64,000 nucleotides of DNA. Source: Chryseobacterium sp. 7. Lineage in GTDB: Bacteria > Bacteroidota > Bacteroidia > Flavobacteriales > Weeksellaceae. Below, one piece after another: positions 23,611-32,711 of this stretch. Within the stretch, counting starts at the first letter, position 1, and every line of letters begins with the position of its first letter. Under the pieces are notes generated by a model. The model was given only the letters and a program-made list of their open reading frames with translations, did not search any database and was not told the origin of the DNA. Location of the stretch: contig NZ_RCCA01000003.1 in NCBI RefSeq assembly GCF_003663845.1, positions 62,001 through 126,000 of the forward strand, given 5' to 3'. Position numbers and translations under genes: made by a program.

Positions 23611-25452
23611 ATGGAATCTTTAAACAATATCAATGCACTTACTCTCATTTTTGTATCTGTTCTTATTTTTGCGATAGCATACCGTTTCTATGGTATTTTC
23701 ATTGCGAATAAAGTTCTCCGGCTCAATGACCAGAATATGACTCCTGCTGTGAAATTTGCAGACGGTAAAGATTATGTGGCTACCAATAAAAATGTACTTT
23801 TCGGCCACCACTTTGCGGCTATTGCAGCTGCCGGACCATTAGTAGGACCTGTTTTGGCAGCACAGTTCGGATATCTTCCCGGTGCTTTATGGATATTGAT
23901 TGGATGTGTTTTGGGCGGCGGAGTACATGACATGATTGTACTTTTTGCTTCTGTGAGACATAAAGGACAGAGTCTCGCGACTATTGCTTCTAAAGAAATC
24001 GGGAAAACAACGGGAACAGTGGCAGGTTTTGCGATTCTTTTTATCCTGATTCTTACCCTTGCAGGATTATCTCTGGCCTGTATCAATGCCATGCATGAAG
24101 CTTCCTGGTCGCTTTTTACAGTAGTAATCACCATGCCAATTGCTATCATTATGGGACTGATAATGCGTTATAAAAAGAACAGTGTCCTGTTTGCAAGTAT
24201 TTTGGGAGGCATTCTTTTGATTGCAGGAATTATCGGGGGACATACTCTGATGCAGAATCCAACGATGAATGGTTTATTTTCCTGGGATATCAAAACCATT
24301 TCTATTGCGATTCCTCTCTATGGTTTCATAGCTTCTGTATTACCGGTATGGCTTCTTTTAGTTCCCAGAGATTATCTTTCCACCTATTTGAAAATCGGAA
24401 CTATTATCATGCTGGCTATTGGAGTCATTGTGATCCATCCAACTATACAGATGCCCGCTATTACAGCTTTTGTTAATGGCGGAGGGCCAATTATTGGCGG
24501 TCCGGTACTTCCTTTTATCTTCATTGTGATTGCCTGTGGAGCGATTTCCGGATTTCATGCGGTGATTGCTACGGGAACAACTCCGAAAATGTTGAACAAA
24601 GAAAGAGAAATTCTTTTCGTAGGATATGGAGCCATGCTCGTGGAAGGTTTTGTAGCACTGATGGCACTTATTGCTGCGTGTACGCTGATGCCGGGTGATT
24701 ATTTTGCGATCAATACTCCCAAAGAAGCTTATGATTCTTTTCTGGCGGCGCATCCTTCCTTGCATGGAGTAGATATTGATTATTATTCACAGAAAATAGG
24801 CATTGATCTGTATGGAAGAACCGGAGGAGCTGTATCTCTGGCTGTGGGAATGGCACATATTTTCAACAAAATCCCTTATATGGATCAACTGACGGCATAT
24901 TGGTATAATTTCGCGATTATGTTTGAGGCGGTATTTATTCTTACGGCTATTGATGCCGGAACAAGAGTTGGACGCTTCTTTTTACAGGAAATGTTGGGGT
25001 CAGTGGTTCCAAAATTTAATGATAAAAACTGGATTCCGGGAATTATTATCAGCAGTATTCTTTTCACTTTTGCATGGGGATATCTGGTGTATACGGGAAA
25101 TGTGAACAGTATCTGGCCTTTATTTGGGATCAGTAATCAGCTGCTTGCTGCCTGTGGGCTTATTGTCTGTACAACGATGCTGATCAGGATGAAAAGAGGA
25201 AAATATGCTTTATGTTCGGCTATTCCGGGTGTTTTTATGGCTGGAATTACATTCTGGGCAGGCTATATTCAGGTAACAGCTATTTACATTCCCAAAGGAC
25301 AAAATTTACTGGCAGTTTTAGCGGCAACGGCCATGATTCTTATGCTTATTGTATTCATTGGGGCTTTCAGAAAATGGTATCAGCTGCTTCAGATCAATAC
25401 TACCGTAATTGATCATTATGGTGAACCAGTGAAGGAATTGGTAGAAAGATAA
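23611..25452 (+). CDS. cstA: CstA family peptide/pyruvate transporter
   Basis: 613 residues with about 16 hydrophobic segments. FGHHFAAIAAAGPLVGPVLAAQFGYLPGALWILIG and GGVHDMIVLFASVRHKG are strongly conserved in CstA/BtsT carbon-starvation proteins of the inner membrane, which import peptides or pyruvate. It is shorter than E. coli CstA (701 aa), a length seen in other bacteria. Monocistronic, with a 194-bp upstream gap without a clear -7 box; a 115-bp inverted repeat and a terminator follow. Confidence 0.9.
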   Translation: MESLNNINALTLIFVSVLIFAIAYRFYGIFIANKVLRLNDQNMTPAVKFADGKDYVATNKNVLFGHHFAAIAAAGPLVGPVLAAQFGYLPGALWILIGCVLGGGVHDMIVLFASVRHKGQSLATIASKEIGKTTGTVAGFAILFILILTLAGLSLACINAMHEASWSLFTVVITMPIAIIMGLIMRYKKNSVLFASILGGILLIAGIIGGHTLMQNPTMNGLFSWDIKTISIAIPLYGFIASVLPVWLLLVPRDYLSTYLKIGTIIMLAIGVIVIHPTIQMPAITAFVNGGGPIIGGPVLPFIFIVIACGAISGFHAVIATGTTPKMLNKEREILFVGYGAMLVEGFVALMALIAACTLMPGDYFAINTPKEAYDSFLAAHPSLHGVDIDYYSQKIGIDLYGRTGGAVSLAVGMAHIFNKIPYMDQLTAYWYNFAIMFEAVFILTAIDAGTRVGRFFLQEMLGSVVPKFNDKNWIPGIIISSILFTFAWGYLVYTGNVNSIWPLFGISNQLLAACGLIVCTTMLIRMKRGKYALCSAIPGVFMAGITFWAGYIQVTAIYIPKGQNLLAVLAATAMILMLIVFIGAFRKWYQLLQINTTVIDHYGEPVKELVER

Positions 25453-25473
25453 GATTCAAATTATATAAAGAAA

Positions 25474-25588
25474 AACCATTAAGAAGGATTTAAGAAATAA
25501 AGTATAGTTAAGGTAAATCATTCTGATTCTTAAGCTTAAAGCAAAGCTTATCTTAATACTCTTAAACTCTTATTAAATCTTAATGGTT
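25474..25588. repeat. 115-bp inverted repeat after cstA
   Basis: AACCATTAAGA (25474-25484) and TCTTAATGGTT (25578-25588) are exact inverted ends. The centre holds a second dyad around two AAGCTT copies (about 25537-25551). The interior is a run of TTAAG/CTTAA motifs and has no coding potential. Confidence 0.6.
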
Positions 25589-25621
25589 CAAAAATAAAAG
25601 TTTAATTCATATTACATAAAG

Positions 25622-25655
25622 AAAAAAACAGTTCAGGATTTCTGAACTGTTTTTT
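25622..25655. terminator. Bidirectional terminator between cstA and the TonB receptor
   Basis: AAACAGTTCAG pairs with CTGAACTGTTT around GATTT and is bounded by A- and T-runs, serving two convergent genes. Confidence 0.9.
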
Positions 25656-25677
25656 ATAACATTATCTTATGTTCTAT

Positions 25678-28446
25678 TTAAAAGTTGAAATTAAGTCTTG
25701 CAAAAACATATCTTCCATTCTGTCCGAACTGCGAAGTGGAACGTGAATAGATAAACTGGTCATTATTGGTAGAAGCAGTAAGGTTTTTCGTTGGGTAGAT
25801 ATCAAACAGATTGTTTACCCCTAAAGTCAATCCTACATATTTTGTAAACTGATAAGCAGCAGATACATCAGTGATGATCTTGTCTCCGATCTGCTGGTGT
25901 TCATTAAAATCAATAATTCCGTCTCCGTTCACATCAATAACATCAGCTCCTGTTACTTTTCCGAAATAGGTATTTCTCAAATAGAAAGTAGCACTTTTCC
26001 ATGAAAGCGTATGAGAAAGACTGGCTTTCACTCTAGGTACAGCTTCTTCCAGATAGACTCTTGATTTTTCAGAGAAATAAATTTTTTCAAGATCTGGCGA
26101 CTGTAAAAGTCCTGCTGAATGGATAGCCCCAACCTGTTTTGTTTTATTAAGGTTAATGGCGAAGTTATTGTCCAGTTTAAATCCAGAGAATCTGGCAGTA
26201 TGTGAAACCACAACATCTAACCCTTTTGTTTCTGTATCAATAGCATTGGTAAAAAACTGCGCTGCATTGATTCCCAACTGATCATAAGCTTCCTGTGCTT
26301 TCTGAGGAACACTTGCTCTTAAGAACTGATCGGTAAGAATAATACGGTTGTCAATTCTTGTGAAATACCCGTCTGCTGTAAAAGTAAGACTTGCCGAAGG
26401 AATTTTGTAAGTAAATCCTACACTTGCTGATTTGGATGTTTCCTGCTTCAGTTTTGGCATATCCAGCAATCCTGCCAGCTGAGAATCATTACTGAAAGTT
26501 CCTACTTCCAGAAGTTGATTATTCGTGAATAATGTAGACGTTACATTATAATAAATCTGGTGGATCGATGGCGCTCTGAATCCTGTAGAACCAGCAAATC
26601 TTACATTGAAATTAGGAGCAACCTTGATTCTTGAAGCTAATTTATAATTGAATGTAGACCCGAAATCTGAATAGTTTTCATATCTGGCTGCTGCATCTAC
26701 CAGTAACCAGTTAGTAAAATTAAATTCCACATCTGCATAGGCTGCTACCGACTGTCTGTTTTTATCCACAGCATTTTCAGGCTTAAACCCATTGAATACC
26801 TGCGATCCTCCAGGAAGTGCTGCTCCGAAGAAATCCGTAGGCCTAACGGAATTCCCGTTCCACACATTTCCGGAAATATCATAGGTTGCATAAGAAGCCT
26901 GTTCACCCTGGGTAATTTTAAAATTCTCATAACGGTGCTCTGCTCCAAATGCTACATTAATCCCTTCCCATACATCATATTTTTTAGAGAAATCTAAATT
27001 GATGGTATTTTGTGAAAATCTTAATCCACCTGCATTAAACTCTCTTGGTGAATCAAAACGCAAAGAGGTATTTCCTGTATTCTGGATATTATAGGTAAAT
27101 GAATTCTGCCCGTAGGTATTACTGAAATCAATATTCCAGCCTTCCCATTTTCCTTTGATTCCCGCTGCTAATGAGATATCCTGAATATCCGTTCCGATCT
27201 GTGGAAGGTAACCATTAGGATATAATCCTGTAAAAGTTCTGCTTTCGCTTGGTCTTCTGTAAAATCCTCCGGAAGTACCGTGTCTTATGCTGTATCCTCC
27301 AAAAGTATATACTTTCCAGTTGTCACTTACAGGGATCTCAGCATTTACAAAAAACTGGTGATTATTAAGCTTAGACTGCCCTACCTGCATGTTAAAATCT
27401 TTTCTCGTCTGTCCTCTGTAAGCCAGCTCCTGATCTGTAATATAATTAAGCTGATCTCTGGTAAAACTTGCAGATTTCAAAACATTCTGTAATGCGGAAA
27501 TCGTATTGGCTCCCTGAATAGAATTTTGCAAATCTGGAGAGAAATAGCTTACATTCTGTGCATACTGATGGATGTAATTCACAAGCTGCTGTGAATTGGG
27601 TGTGTTTCCAATATTCGTAAATAGAGAAGAAAGGTTTACACCGTCATTCAATGCACGCTGTTCAATGGCATTATAAGCGTTATAGATAGGACCGCTTTCT
27701 GTCCCGGCTCTGTAAGTCGGGTTTCTGAACTGTGAAGACCATGTGATATTAAAGAAACCGCCTTTGGTTCCGATTTTATTTCCATAGTTCAAATCCAGCT
27801 GAATATTCTGACCGTCAAAATCTCCCGTATGGTCATTAGCAGTTGGCGTAAGATTTCCGCCATAGCTTACCTGCCCTGTTAGTTTTCCGGTATCTTTTTT
27901 TAATTCAAGGTTGATCACTCCGGCAATGGCATCAGATCCATATTGCGCGGAAGCTCCGTCCCTTAATACTTCAATTCTGTTCAAAGCAAAAGAAGGAATA
28001 GCATTCAAATCAGTTCCTACAGTACCTCTTCCTGGTGTTCCGTTTACGTTCACCAAAGCTGAAGTATGTCTTCTTTTTCCATTCACCAACACCAACACCT
28101 GATCTGGCCCCAAACCTCTCAACTGAGCAGGATCCAAGTGGTCTGTCCCATCTGAATTGGTCTGAATAGTGGAAGTAAATGAAGGGGCAACAGCATTCAG
28201 AATTTGTCCTATATTGGTCTGAGGAAGTATAATTGAAGATTCTTTTACATTGAATACATCTACGGGAACCGGACTGTCTACTTTAGATCTGGCTCCGGCT
28301 CTGGAACCCAATACTACTACTTCTTCTACATTATTCGTCTTTATAGTGTCTTTATTTGTTTTTATGCTGTCTTTTTCCTGCCCGTAAGTAAATACGCCGA
28401 GGAAAAACAGAACAGAGGCCGAAAGAATAGTTTTCTTATTATTCAT
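25678..28446 (-). CDS. Large TonB-dependent outer-membrane receptor
   Basis: 922 residues: signal peptide (about 1-22, ending FTYGQ), a TonB-box-like NVEEVVVLG near 40, a plug with ILPQTNIGQILNAVAPSF, LRGLGPDQVLVLVNGKRRHTSALVN and RIEVLRDGASAQYGSDAIAGVINLEL, and a barrel ending in FARLNFNF with the terminal Phe typical of outer-membrane proteins. The RRHTSALVN plug type is frequent among receptors of broad Bacteroidota/Proteobacteria groups with no proven cargo. No SusD, sensor or hydrolase gene is adjacent. It has one of the best promoters in the window. Confidence 0.9.
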   Translation of the reverse strand: MNNKKTILSASVLFFLGVFTYGQEKDSIKTNKDTIKTNNVEEVVVLGSRAGARSKVDSPVPVDVFNVKESSIILPQTNIGQILNAVAPSFTSTIQTNSDGTDHLDPAQLRGLGPDQVLVLVNGKRRHTSALVNVNGTPGRGTVGTDLNAIPSFALNRIEVLRDGASAQYGSDAIAGVINLELKKDTGKLTGQVSYGGNLTPTANDHTGDFDGQNIQLDLNYGNKIGTKGGFFNITWSSQFRNPTYRAGTESGPIYNAYNAIEQRALNDGVNLSSLFTNIGNTPNSQQLVNYIHQYAQNVSYFSPDLQNSIQGANTISALQNVLKSASFTRDQLNYITDQELAYRGQTRKDFNMQVGQSKLNNHQFFVNAEIPVSDNWKVYTFGGYSIRHGTSGGFYRRPSESRTFTGLYPNGYLPQIGTDIQDISLAAGIKGKWEGWNIDFSNTYGQNSFTYNIQNTGNTSLRFDSPREFNAGGLRFSQNTINLDFSKKYDVWEGINVAFGAEHRYENFKITQGEQASYATYDISGNVWNGNSVRPTDFFGAALPGGSQVFNGFKPENAVDKNRQSVAAYADVEFNFTNWLLVDAAARYENYSDFGSTFNYKLASRIKVAPNFNVRFAGSTGFRAPSIHQIYYNVTSTLFTNNQLLEVGTFSNDSQLAGLLDMPKLKQETSKSASVGFTYKIPSASLTFTADGYFTRIDNRIILTDQFLRASVPQKAQEAYDQLGINAAQFFTNAIDTETKGLDVVVSHTARFSGFKLDNNFAINLNKTKQVGAIHSAGLLQSPDLEKIYFSEKSRVYLEEAVPRVKASLSHTLSWKSATFYLRNTYFGKVTGADVIDVNGDGIIDFNEHQQIGDKIITDVSAAYQFTKYVGLTLGVNNLFDIYPTKNLTASTNNDQFIYSRSTSQFGQNGRYVFARLNFNF

Positions 28447-28485
28447 AGTTTAGAATTTGATTAACATTTATGTTTTTACAAGGTG

Positions 28486-28517
28486 CAAATGTAAAATTTA
28501 TTTATTAGTCCACAAAA
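28486..28517 (-). promoter_or_regulatory. Promoter of the large TonB receptor
   Basis: On the minus strand TTTTG (28513-28517), a 19-bp spacer and TACATTTG (28486-28493): a full match to the Bacteroidota promoter consensus. Confidence 0.75.
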
Positions 28518-28603
28518 CTAATAGACTTTGTTTTTGTAAAAAATAGTTATCGTTTCTTTCTATCCCTTATTTAAAGTTATGATAATTTAAGGAAACTTTC
28601 ATA

Positions 28604-28636
28604 AAAAAACGGATCCAAAAATTGAATCCGTTTTCT
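28604..28636 (-). terminator. Terminator of the UvrD/PcrA helicase gene
   Basis: On the minus strand AAAACGGATT and GATCCGTTTT pair around a short A/T loop and are followed by TTTT. Confidence 0.85.
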
Positions 28637-28654
28637 TTATATTTTATTTTGAAA

Positions 28655-30985
28655 TTAAATCTTAGTTAGCTTAGCATATTTCAGGATCAGGTTTTTCTCA
28701 CCCTCATGGATGAAAATAACTTTTGCTTTGATATTCTGAGGATCTGTTCCATCCAGGAAAGAAACTTCCCCTATTCCAAAACGGTCATGTCTCACTTTAT
28801 CTCCCACTTCAATATCCTGAGAAGAAGCGCCGCTTGGATTGATAATTTTAGCTGTGCTTACCGGTTTCAGTTTTCTGACTTCCTGAGCTGGCTTCGAAGT
28901 ATCTCCTCTATCGATAGTTTTCTTTTCCACCTTTTTGAAAGATTTCATTTCGGAAGGATGTTCATCAAAGATATTGGACTTCACTCCCGAATTATTGATA
29001 AATCTTTTTTCCAAAGCAGGATTAAGGAATTCAATATATTGATCATCAATTTCACTTAAGAATCTTGAAGGTTCCGCATCCGTAATTTTCCCCCATTGGA
29101 AACGGGAAACAGCATAGGAGAAAAAGACCTGTTTTTCAGCTCTTGTCAATGCCACATAGAATAATCTCCTCTCTTCTTCCAGATCTTCTCTGGTAGCTGA
29201 ACTCATAAAGCTAGGAAAAAGATTTTCTTCGAGTCCTACTAAATGTACCACCGGGAATTCCAATCCTTTTGAAAGGTGAATCGTCATCAGGGAAACCATA
29301 TCATCTTCCAGTTCTTTATCCTGGGTATCTGCAGAAAGGGCAATATTTTCAAGGAAGTTGGAAAGACTCGGATCTCCGTCCTCAAGCTGCATCTGCTCTT
29401 CAATGAATCCCTGCATGGAGTTCATCAATTCCTGTACGTTTTCCACTCTGGAAATACCTTCCGGAGTCTGATCATCTTTTAAAAACTTGATTAAGCCGCT
29501 TCGTTTTGCCACTTCCATAGCAACACTGTAAGCTGTCTCTGTTTTCAGCAATACCTGAAAAGCTTTGATCATAGACCAGAAGTCATTCAGTTTGTTTAAA
29601 ACGCCATTGTTTAAACCTAACTGAGGTGCATACATCGGAAGATTTTCCAATACTTTTGAAACCGCAAGATTGTGGGCATCTGCAAAAACGATCAGTTTAT
29701 TCTGGGTTGTTTCTCCGATTCCTCTTGCAGGATAGTTAATAATTCTCATCAACGCTTCAGAATCGTTTTCATTGATCAGAAGACGAAGATAACCAATAAG
29801 GTCCTTAACTTCTTTTCTTTGGTAAAAAGAAAGTCCTCCATACACTTTGTACGGAATATTTTTACGTCTCAGCGCATCTTCAAAAGCACGGGTCTGAGAG
29901 TTGGTTCTGTATAAAATAGCAAAATCGCTGTATTTTCTCTGGTCACGGTTACGAAGCTCCCAGATATTTCCTGCTACAAAGTTGGCTTCATCTGCATCAG
30001 AAAGAGAACGGTAAATTTTAATCTTGTCTCCTTCTTCATTATCACTGAATACATTTTTCTTAAACTGCTGAAGGTTTTTAGCAATAACTACATTAGCCGC
30101 ATTTACAATATTCTGTGTAGAACGGTAATTTTGTTCCAAGGAAACTGTTTTGGCGTCTGTATAATCTTTTTTAAAGTTTAAGATATTGTAGATATTCGCC
30201 CCACGGAAAGAATAGATAGACTGTGCATCGTCCCCTACTACACAGATATTTTCGAATTTTGAAGCCAAAGCTTTTACAATAAGATACTGAGAATGGTTCG
30301 TATCCTGGTACTCATCTACCATGATGTATCGGAATCTGTCCTGATATTTTGCCAATACTTCCGGGAAACGTGTCAATAATTCATTGGTTTTCAACAAAAG
30401 ATCATCAAAATCCATAGATCCGTTTCTGAAACACTGATCTACATATTTCTGATAAATCTGCCCGATAAATTTCATGTTTGCTTTTTCATCCGCCTCCATC
30501 AATTCTGGATTATTGAAATAAGCTTTTACCGTAATCAGGTTGTTCTTGTAGGTTGAAATTCTTGCCTGAACTTTTTTAGGTTTATAAAGATCAGCATCAA
30601 TATTCATATCCTTCAGAACTTTTTTGATTACGTTCAAAGCGTCCTGCTGATCATAAATGGTAAAATTGGAAGGATATCCAAGATAATGAGCTTCAATCCT
30701 CAAAATTCTAGCAAAAACGGAGTGAAATGTACCCATCCAAAGGCTTCTTGCATTGCTGTCCCCCACTACTTTTGCGATACGGTCTTTCATTTCACGTGCC
30801 GCTTTATTGGTAAAGGTAAGCGCCAGGATATTGAAAGGGTCTATTCCGTTGTGTATTAAATGGGCAATACGCATTGTAAGTACACGCGTTTTCCCGGAAC
30901 CTGCTCCGGCAAGTACCATCAGAGGTCCCTGCAAAGAGGTAACGGCTTCATATTGTGATTCGTTGAGTCCTTTCAAATAGTCCAT
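28655..30985 (-). CDS. UvrD/PcrA-type ATP-dependent DNA helicase
   Basis: 776 residues from ATG 30985 (MDYLKGLNESQYEAV); an ATG 24 bp further up adds an unlikely tail and lies 3' of the -7 box by too little. Superfamily 1 motifs are in order: GAGSGKTRVL (Walker A), MVDEYQDTNHSQY (motif II), VVGDDAQSIYSFRGA (motif III), QNYRS (IV), IHLSKGLEF (V) and LFYVALTRA (VI). It unwinds DNA 3' to 5' in nucleotide-excision and replication repair. The C-terminal Tudor-like segment (GDKVRHDRFGIGEV) is typical of PcrA. Monocistronic with a strong promoter. Confidence 0.93.
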   Translation of the reverse strand: MDYLKGLNESQYEAVTSLQGPLMVLAGAGSGKTRVLTMRIAHLIHNGIDPFNILALTFTNKAAREMKDRIAKVVGDSNARSLWMGTFHSVFARILRIEAHYLGYPSNFTIYDQQDALNVIKKVLKDMNIDADLYKPKKVQARISTYKNNLITVKAYFNNPELMEADEKANMKFIGQIYQKYVDQCFRNGSMDFDDLLLKTNELLTRFPEVLAKYQDRFRYIMVDEYQDTNHSQYLIVKALASKFENICVVGDDAQSIYSFRGANIYNILNFKKDYTDAKTVSLEQNYRSTQNIVNAANVVIAKNLQQFKKNVFSDNEEGDKIKIYRSLSDADEANFVAGNIWELRNRDQRKYSDFAILYRTNSQTRAFEDALRRKNIPYKVYGGLSFYQRKEVKDLIGYLRLLINENDSEALMRIINYPARGIGETTQNKLIVFADAHNLAVSKVLENLPMYAPQLGLNNGVLNKLNDFWSMIKAFQVLLKTETAYSVAMEVAKRSGLIKFLKDDQTPEGISRVENVQELMNSMQGFIEEQMQLEDGDPSLSNFLENIALSADTQDKELEDDMVSLMTIHLSKGLEFPVVHLVGLEENLFPSFMSSATREDLEEERRLFYVALTRAEKQVFFSYAVSRFQWGKITDAEPSRFLSEIDDQYIEFLNPALEKRFINNSGVKSNIFDEHPSEMKSFKKVEKKTIDRGDTSKPAQEVRKLKPVSTAKIINPSGASSQDIEVGDKVRHDRFGIGEVSFLDGTDPQNIKAKVIFIHEGEKNLILKYAKLTKI

Positions 30986-31008
30986 ACAGCAAAAAAATTT
31001 TGGGAACA

Positions 31009-31039
31009 CAAAATTAAGGTATTCGGAGCAGAATTCAAA
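31009..31039 (-). promoter_or_regulatory. Promoter of the helicase gene
   Basis: On the minus strand TTTG (31036-31039), a 19-bp spacer and TAATTTTG (31009-31016), 23 bases before the ATG at 30985. Confidence 0.7.
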
Positions 31040-31344
31040 CTTTCCTAATAGAAGTTAGAAATTTTGAGTACTCAGAACTGAATTGTGGGGATTATTTGTC
31101 AATAGTCAGTTTTGCTTCGCAAGTGAATTGTGAATCATTAACCATCGGTTAGAAAATTTCTCTACAATGATTATTTGTAATCTCAAATCCCACAACCAAA
31201 TCACATATCCAAGTGACAAGTGAGGCGAATATATTATTCATTTTTGAAACTCTAATAATTTTCTCCTGTACATCTATATTTCTAATAAATTTTGTAACAT
31301 TTAATTCACTTTTTCTACTAATTGGTAAACAATTTCTAAATTTT
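31010..31344. other. 335-bp intergenic region between helicase and M16 protease genes
   Basis: Apart from the helicase promoter it holds one copy, in reverse orientation, of the dispersed GCAAAA-TGACTATTGAC repeat at 31098-31115. The rest is AT-rich and shows no gene. The longest plus frame through it (from 31213) is only an upstream extension of the M16 gene. Confidence 0.6.
31098..31115 (-). repeat. Dispersed GCAAAA...ACTATTGAC repeat, copy A
   Basis: Reverse complement reads GCAAAACTGACTATTGAC, close to 36846-36867 and 52140-52161. Confidence 0.6.
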
Positions 31345-32658
31345 ATGAAAAAGCGACTTCTTTCTGCTGCTGCCGTAGCTTTCTTCGGGCTCATGCTGAA
31401 TGCACAGCAAATCAAATTCGAAGAATATGACCTTCCCAACGGTCTTCACGTAATTCTTCATCAGGATAATTCCGCTCCGGTTGTCACAACAGGTGTAATG
31501 TACCACGTAGGTGCAAAAGATGAAGTAAAAGGCAGAACTGGTTTTGCACACTTCTTTGAACACCTTTTATTTGAAGGAACTCCTAACATCAAGAGAGGAG
31601 ACTGGTTCAAGATCGTTTCTTCAAACGGAGGGCAGAACAACGCCAACACTACCAACGACAGAACTTATTATTATGAAACGTTCCCTTCCAACAACGAACA
31701 GCTTGGACTTTGGATGGAGGCTGAAAGAATGCGCCACGCTGTGATTAACCAAATTGGTGTGGATACCCAGAGAGAGGTTGTAAAAGAAGAGAAAAGATTG
31801 AGAATGGATAACCAGCCTTATGGAAATCTTTTTTCTACTATTCAGAAAAATTTATTTACCAATCACCCATACAACTGGCCAACAATTGGTTCTATGGAGG
31901 ATTTGAACTCTGCTAAGCTGGAAGAATTCCAGGCATTCTACAAAAAGTATTACGTTCCGAATAACGCTACTTTAGTGGTTGCTGGAGACATCAAACCTGA
32001 GCAGACTAAGAAATGGATTGAAACGTATTATGGAGTAATTCCAAAAGGAACGCTTTATCCAAAAGATTTCCCTAAAGATGCTCCTATCACACAGGAAAAA
32101 GAAGTTACGGCTACGGATCCGAACATTCAGCTTCCTGCATATATTTTCGCATACAGAACTCCGGCTAACAAAGAAAAAGATGCTTATGTTCTGGATATGC
32201 TTTCTTCGTATTTGAGTAACGGTAAATCTTCAGTTTTATATAAAAAATTAGTTGACCAGGATAAAAAAGCACTTCAGGTAGCTGCTTTCAACCAGGGACT
32301 TGAAGATTACAGTATTTTCGCATTCTTCGCGATTCCAATGGGACAAACTACAAAACAGGCTTTACAGACTGACATTGATGCTGAAATCAAAAAAATTCAG
32401 ACTACTTTAATCTCTGAAGAAGATTATCAAAAACTTCAAAACCAATACGAAAACCAGTTTGTAAATGCTAATTCAAGCATTCAGGGAATTGCCGCTTCAT
32501 TGGCTACCAACCACGTATTGATGGGTGACACGAATTTGATCAACAAAGAAATCGATATTTACAGATCTATTACCAGACAGGATCTTCAAAATGCGGCTAA
32601 AAAGTATCTTAATTCCAACCAAAGAATAATCATTAATTACGTACCTGAGAAAAAGTAA
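31345..32658 (+). CDS. M16 family zinc metallopeptidase, catalytic partner
   Basis: 437 residues from ATG 31345, with a signal peptide (MKKRLLSAAAVAFFGLMLNAQ); an upstream frame from 31213 adds 44 hydrophobic residues read from intergenic DNA. The inverted zinc motif HFFEH (69-73) with the distal Glu in REVVKEEKRLR identifies an active pitrilysin/insulinase peptidase. Two-protein M16 systems of this sort have one active and one inactive chain. The next gene, 53 bp downstream, is the likely inactive partner. Expected location is the periplasm. Confidence 0.92.
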   Translation: MKKRLLSAAAVAFFGLMLNAQQIKFEEYDLPNGLHVILHQDNSAPVVTTGVMYHVGAKDEVKGRTGFAHFFEHLLFEGTPNIKRGDWFKIVSSNGGQNNANTTNDRTYYYETFPSNNEQLGLWMEAERMRHAVINQIGVDTQREVVKEEKRLRMDNQPYGNLFSTIQKNLFTNHPYNWPTIGSMEDLNSAKLEEFQAFYKKYYVPNNATLVVAGDIKPEQTKKWIETYYGVIPKGTLYPKDFPKDAPITQEKEVTATDPNIQLPAYIFAYRTPANKEKDAYVLDMLSSYLSNGKSSVLYKKLVDQDKKALQVAAFNQGLEDYSIFAFFAIPMGQTTKQALQTDIDAEIKKIQTTLISEEDYQKLQNQYENQFVNANSSIQGIAASLATNHVLMGDTNLINKEIDIYRSITRQDLQNAAKKYLNSNQRIIINYVPEKK

Positions 32659-32711
32659 TCATTTCAACTTTTTAGGTTAAAATATGATTATTAAAAATTA
32701 AATTTTTACAA

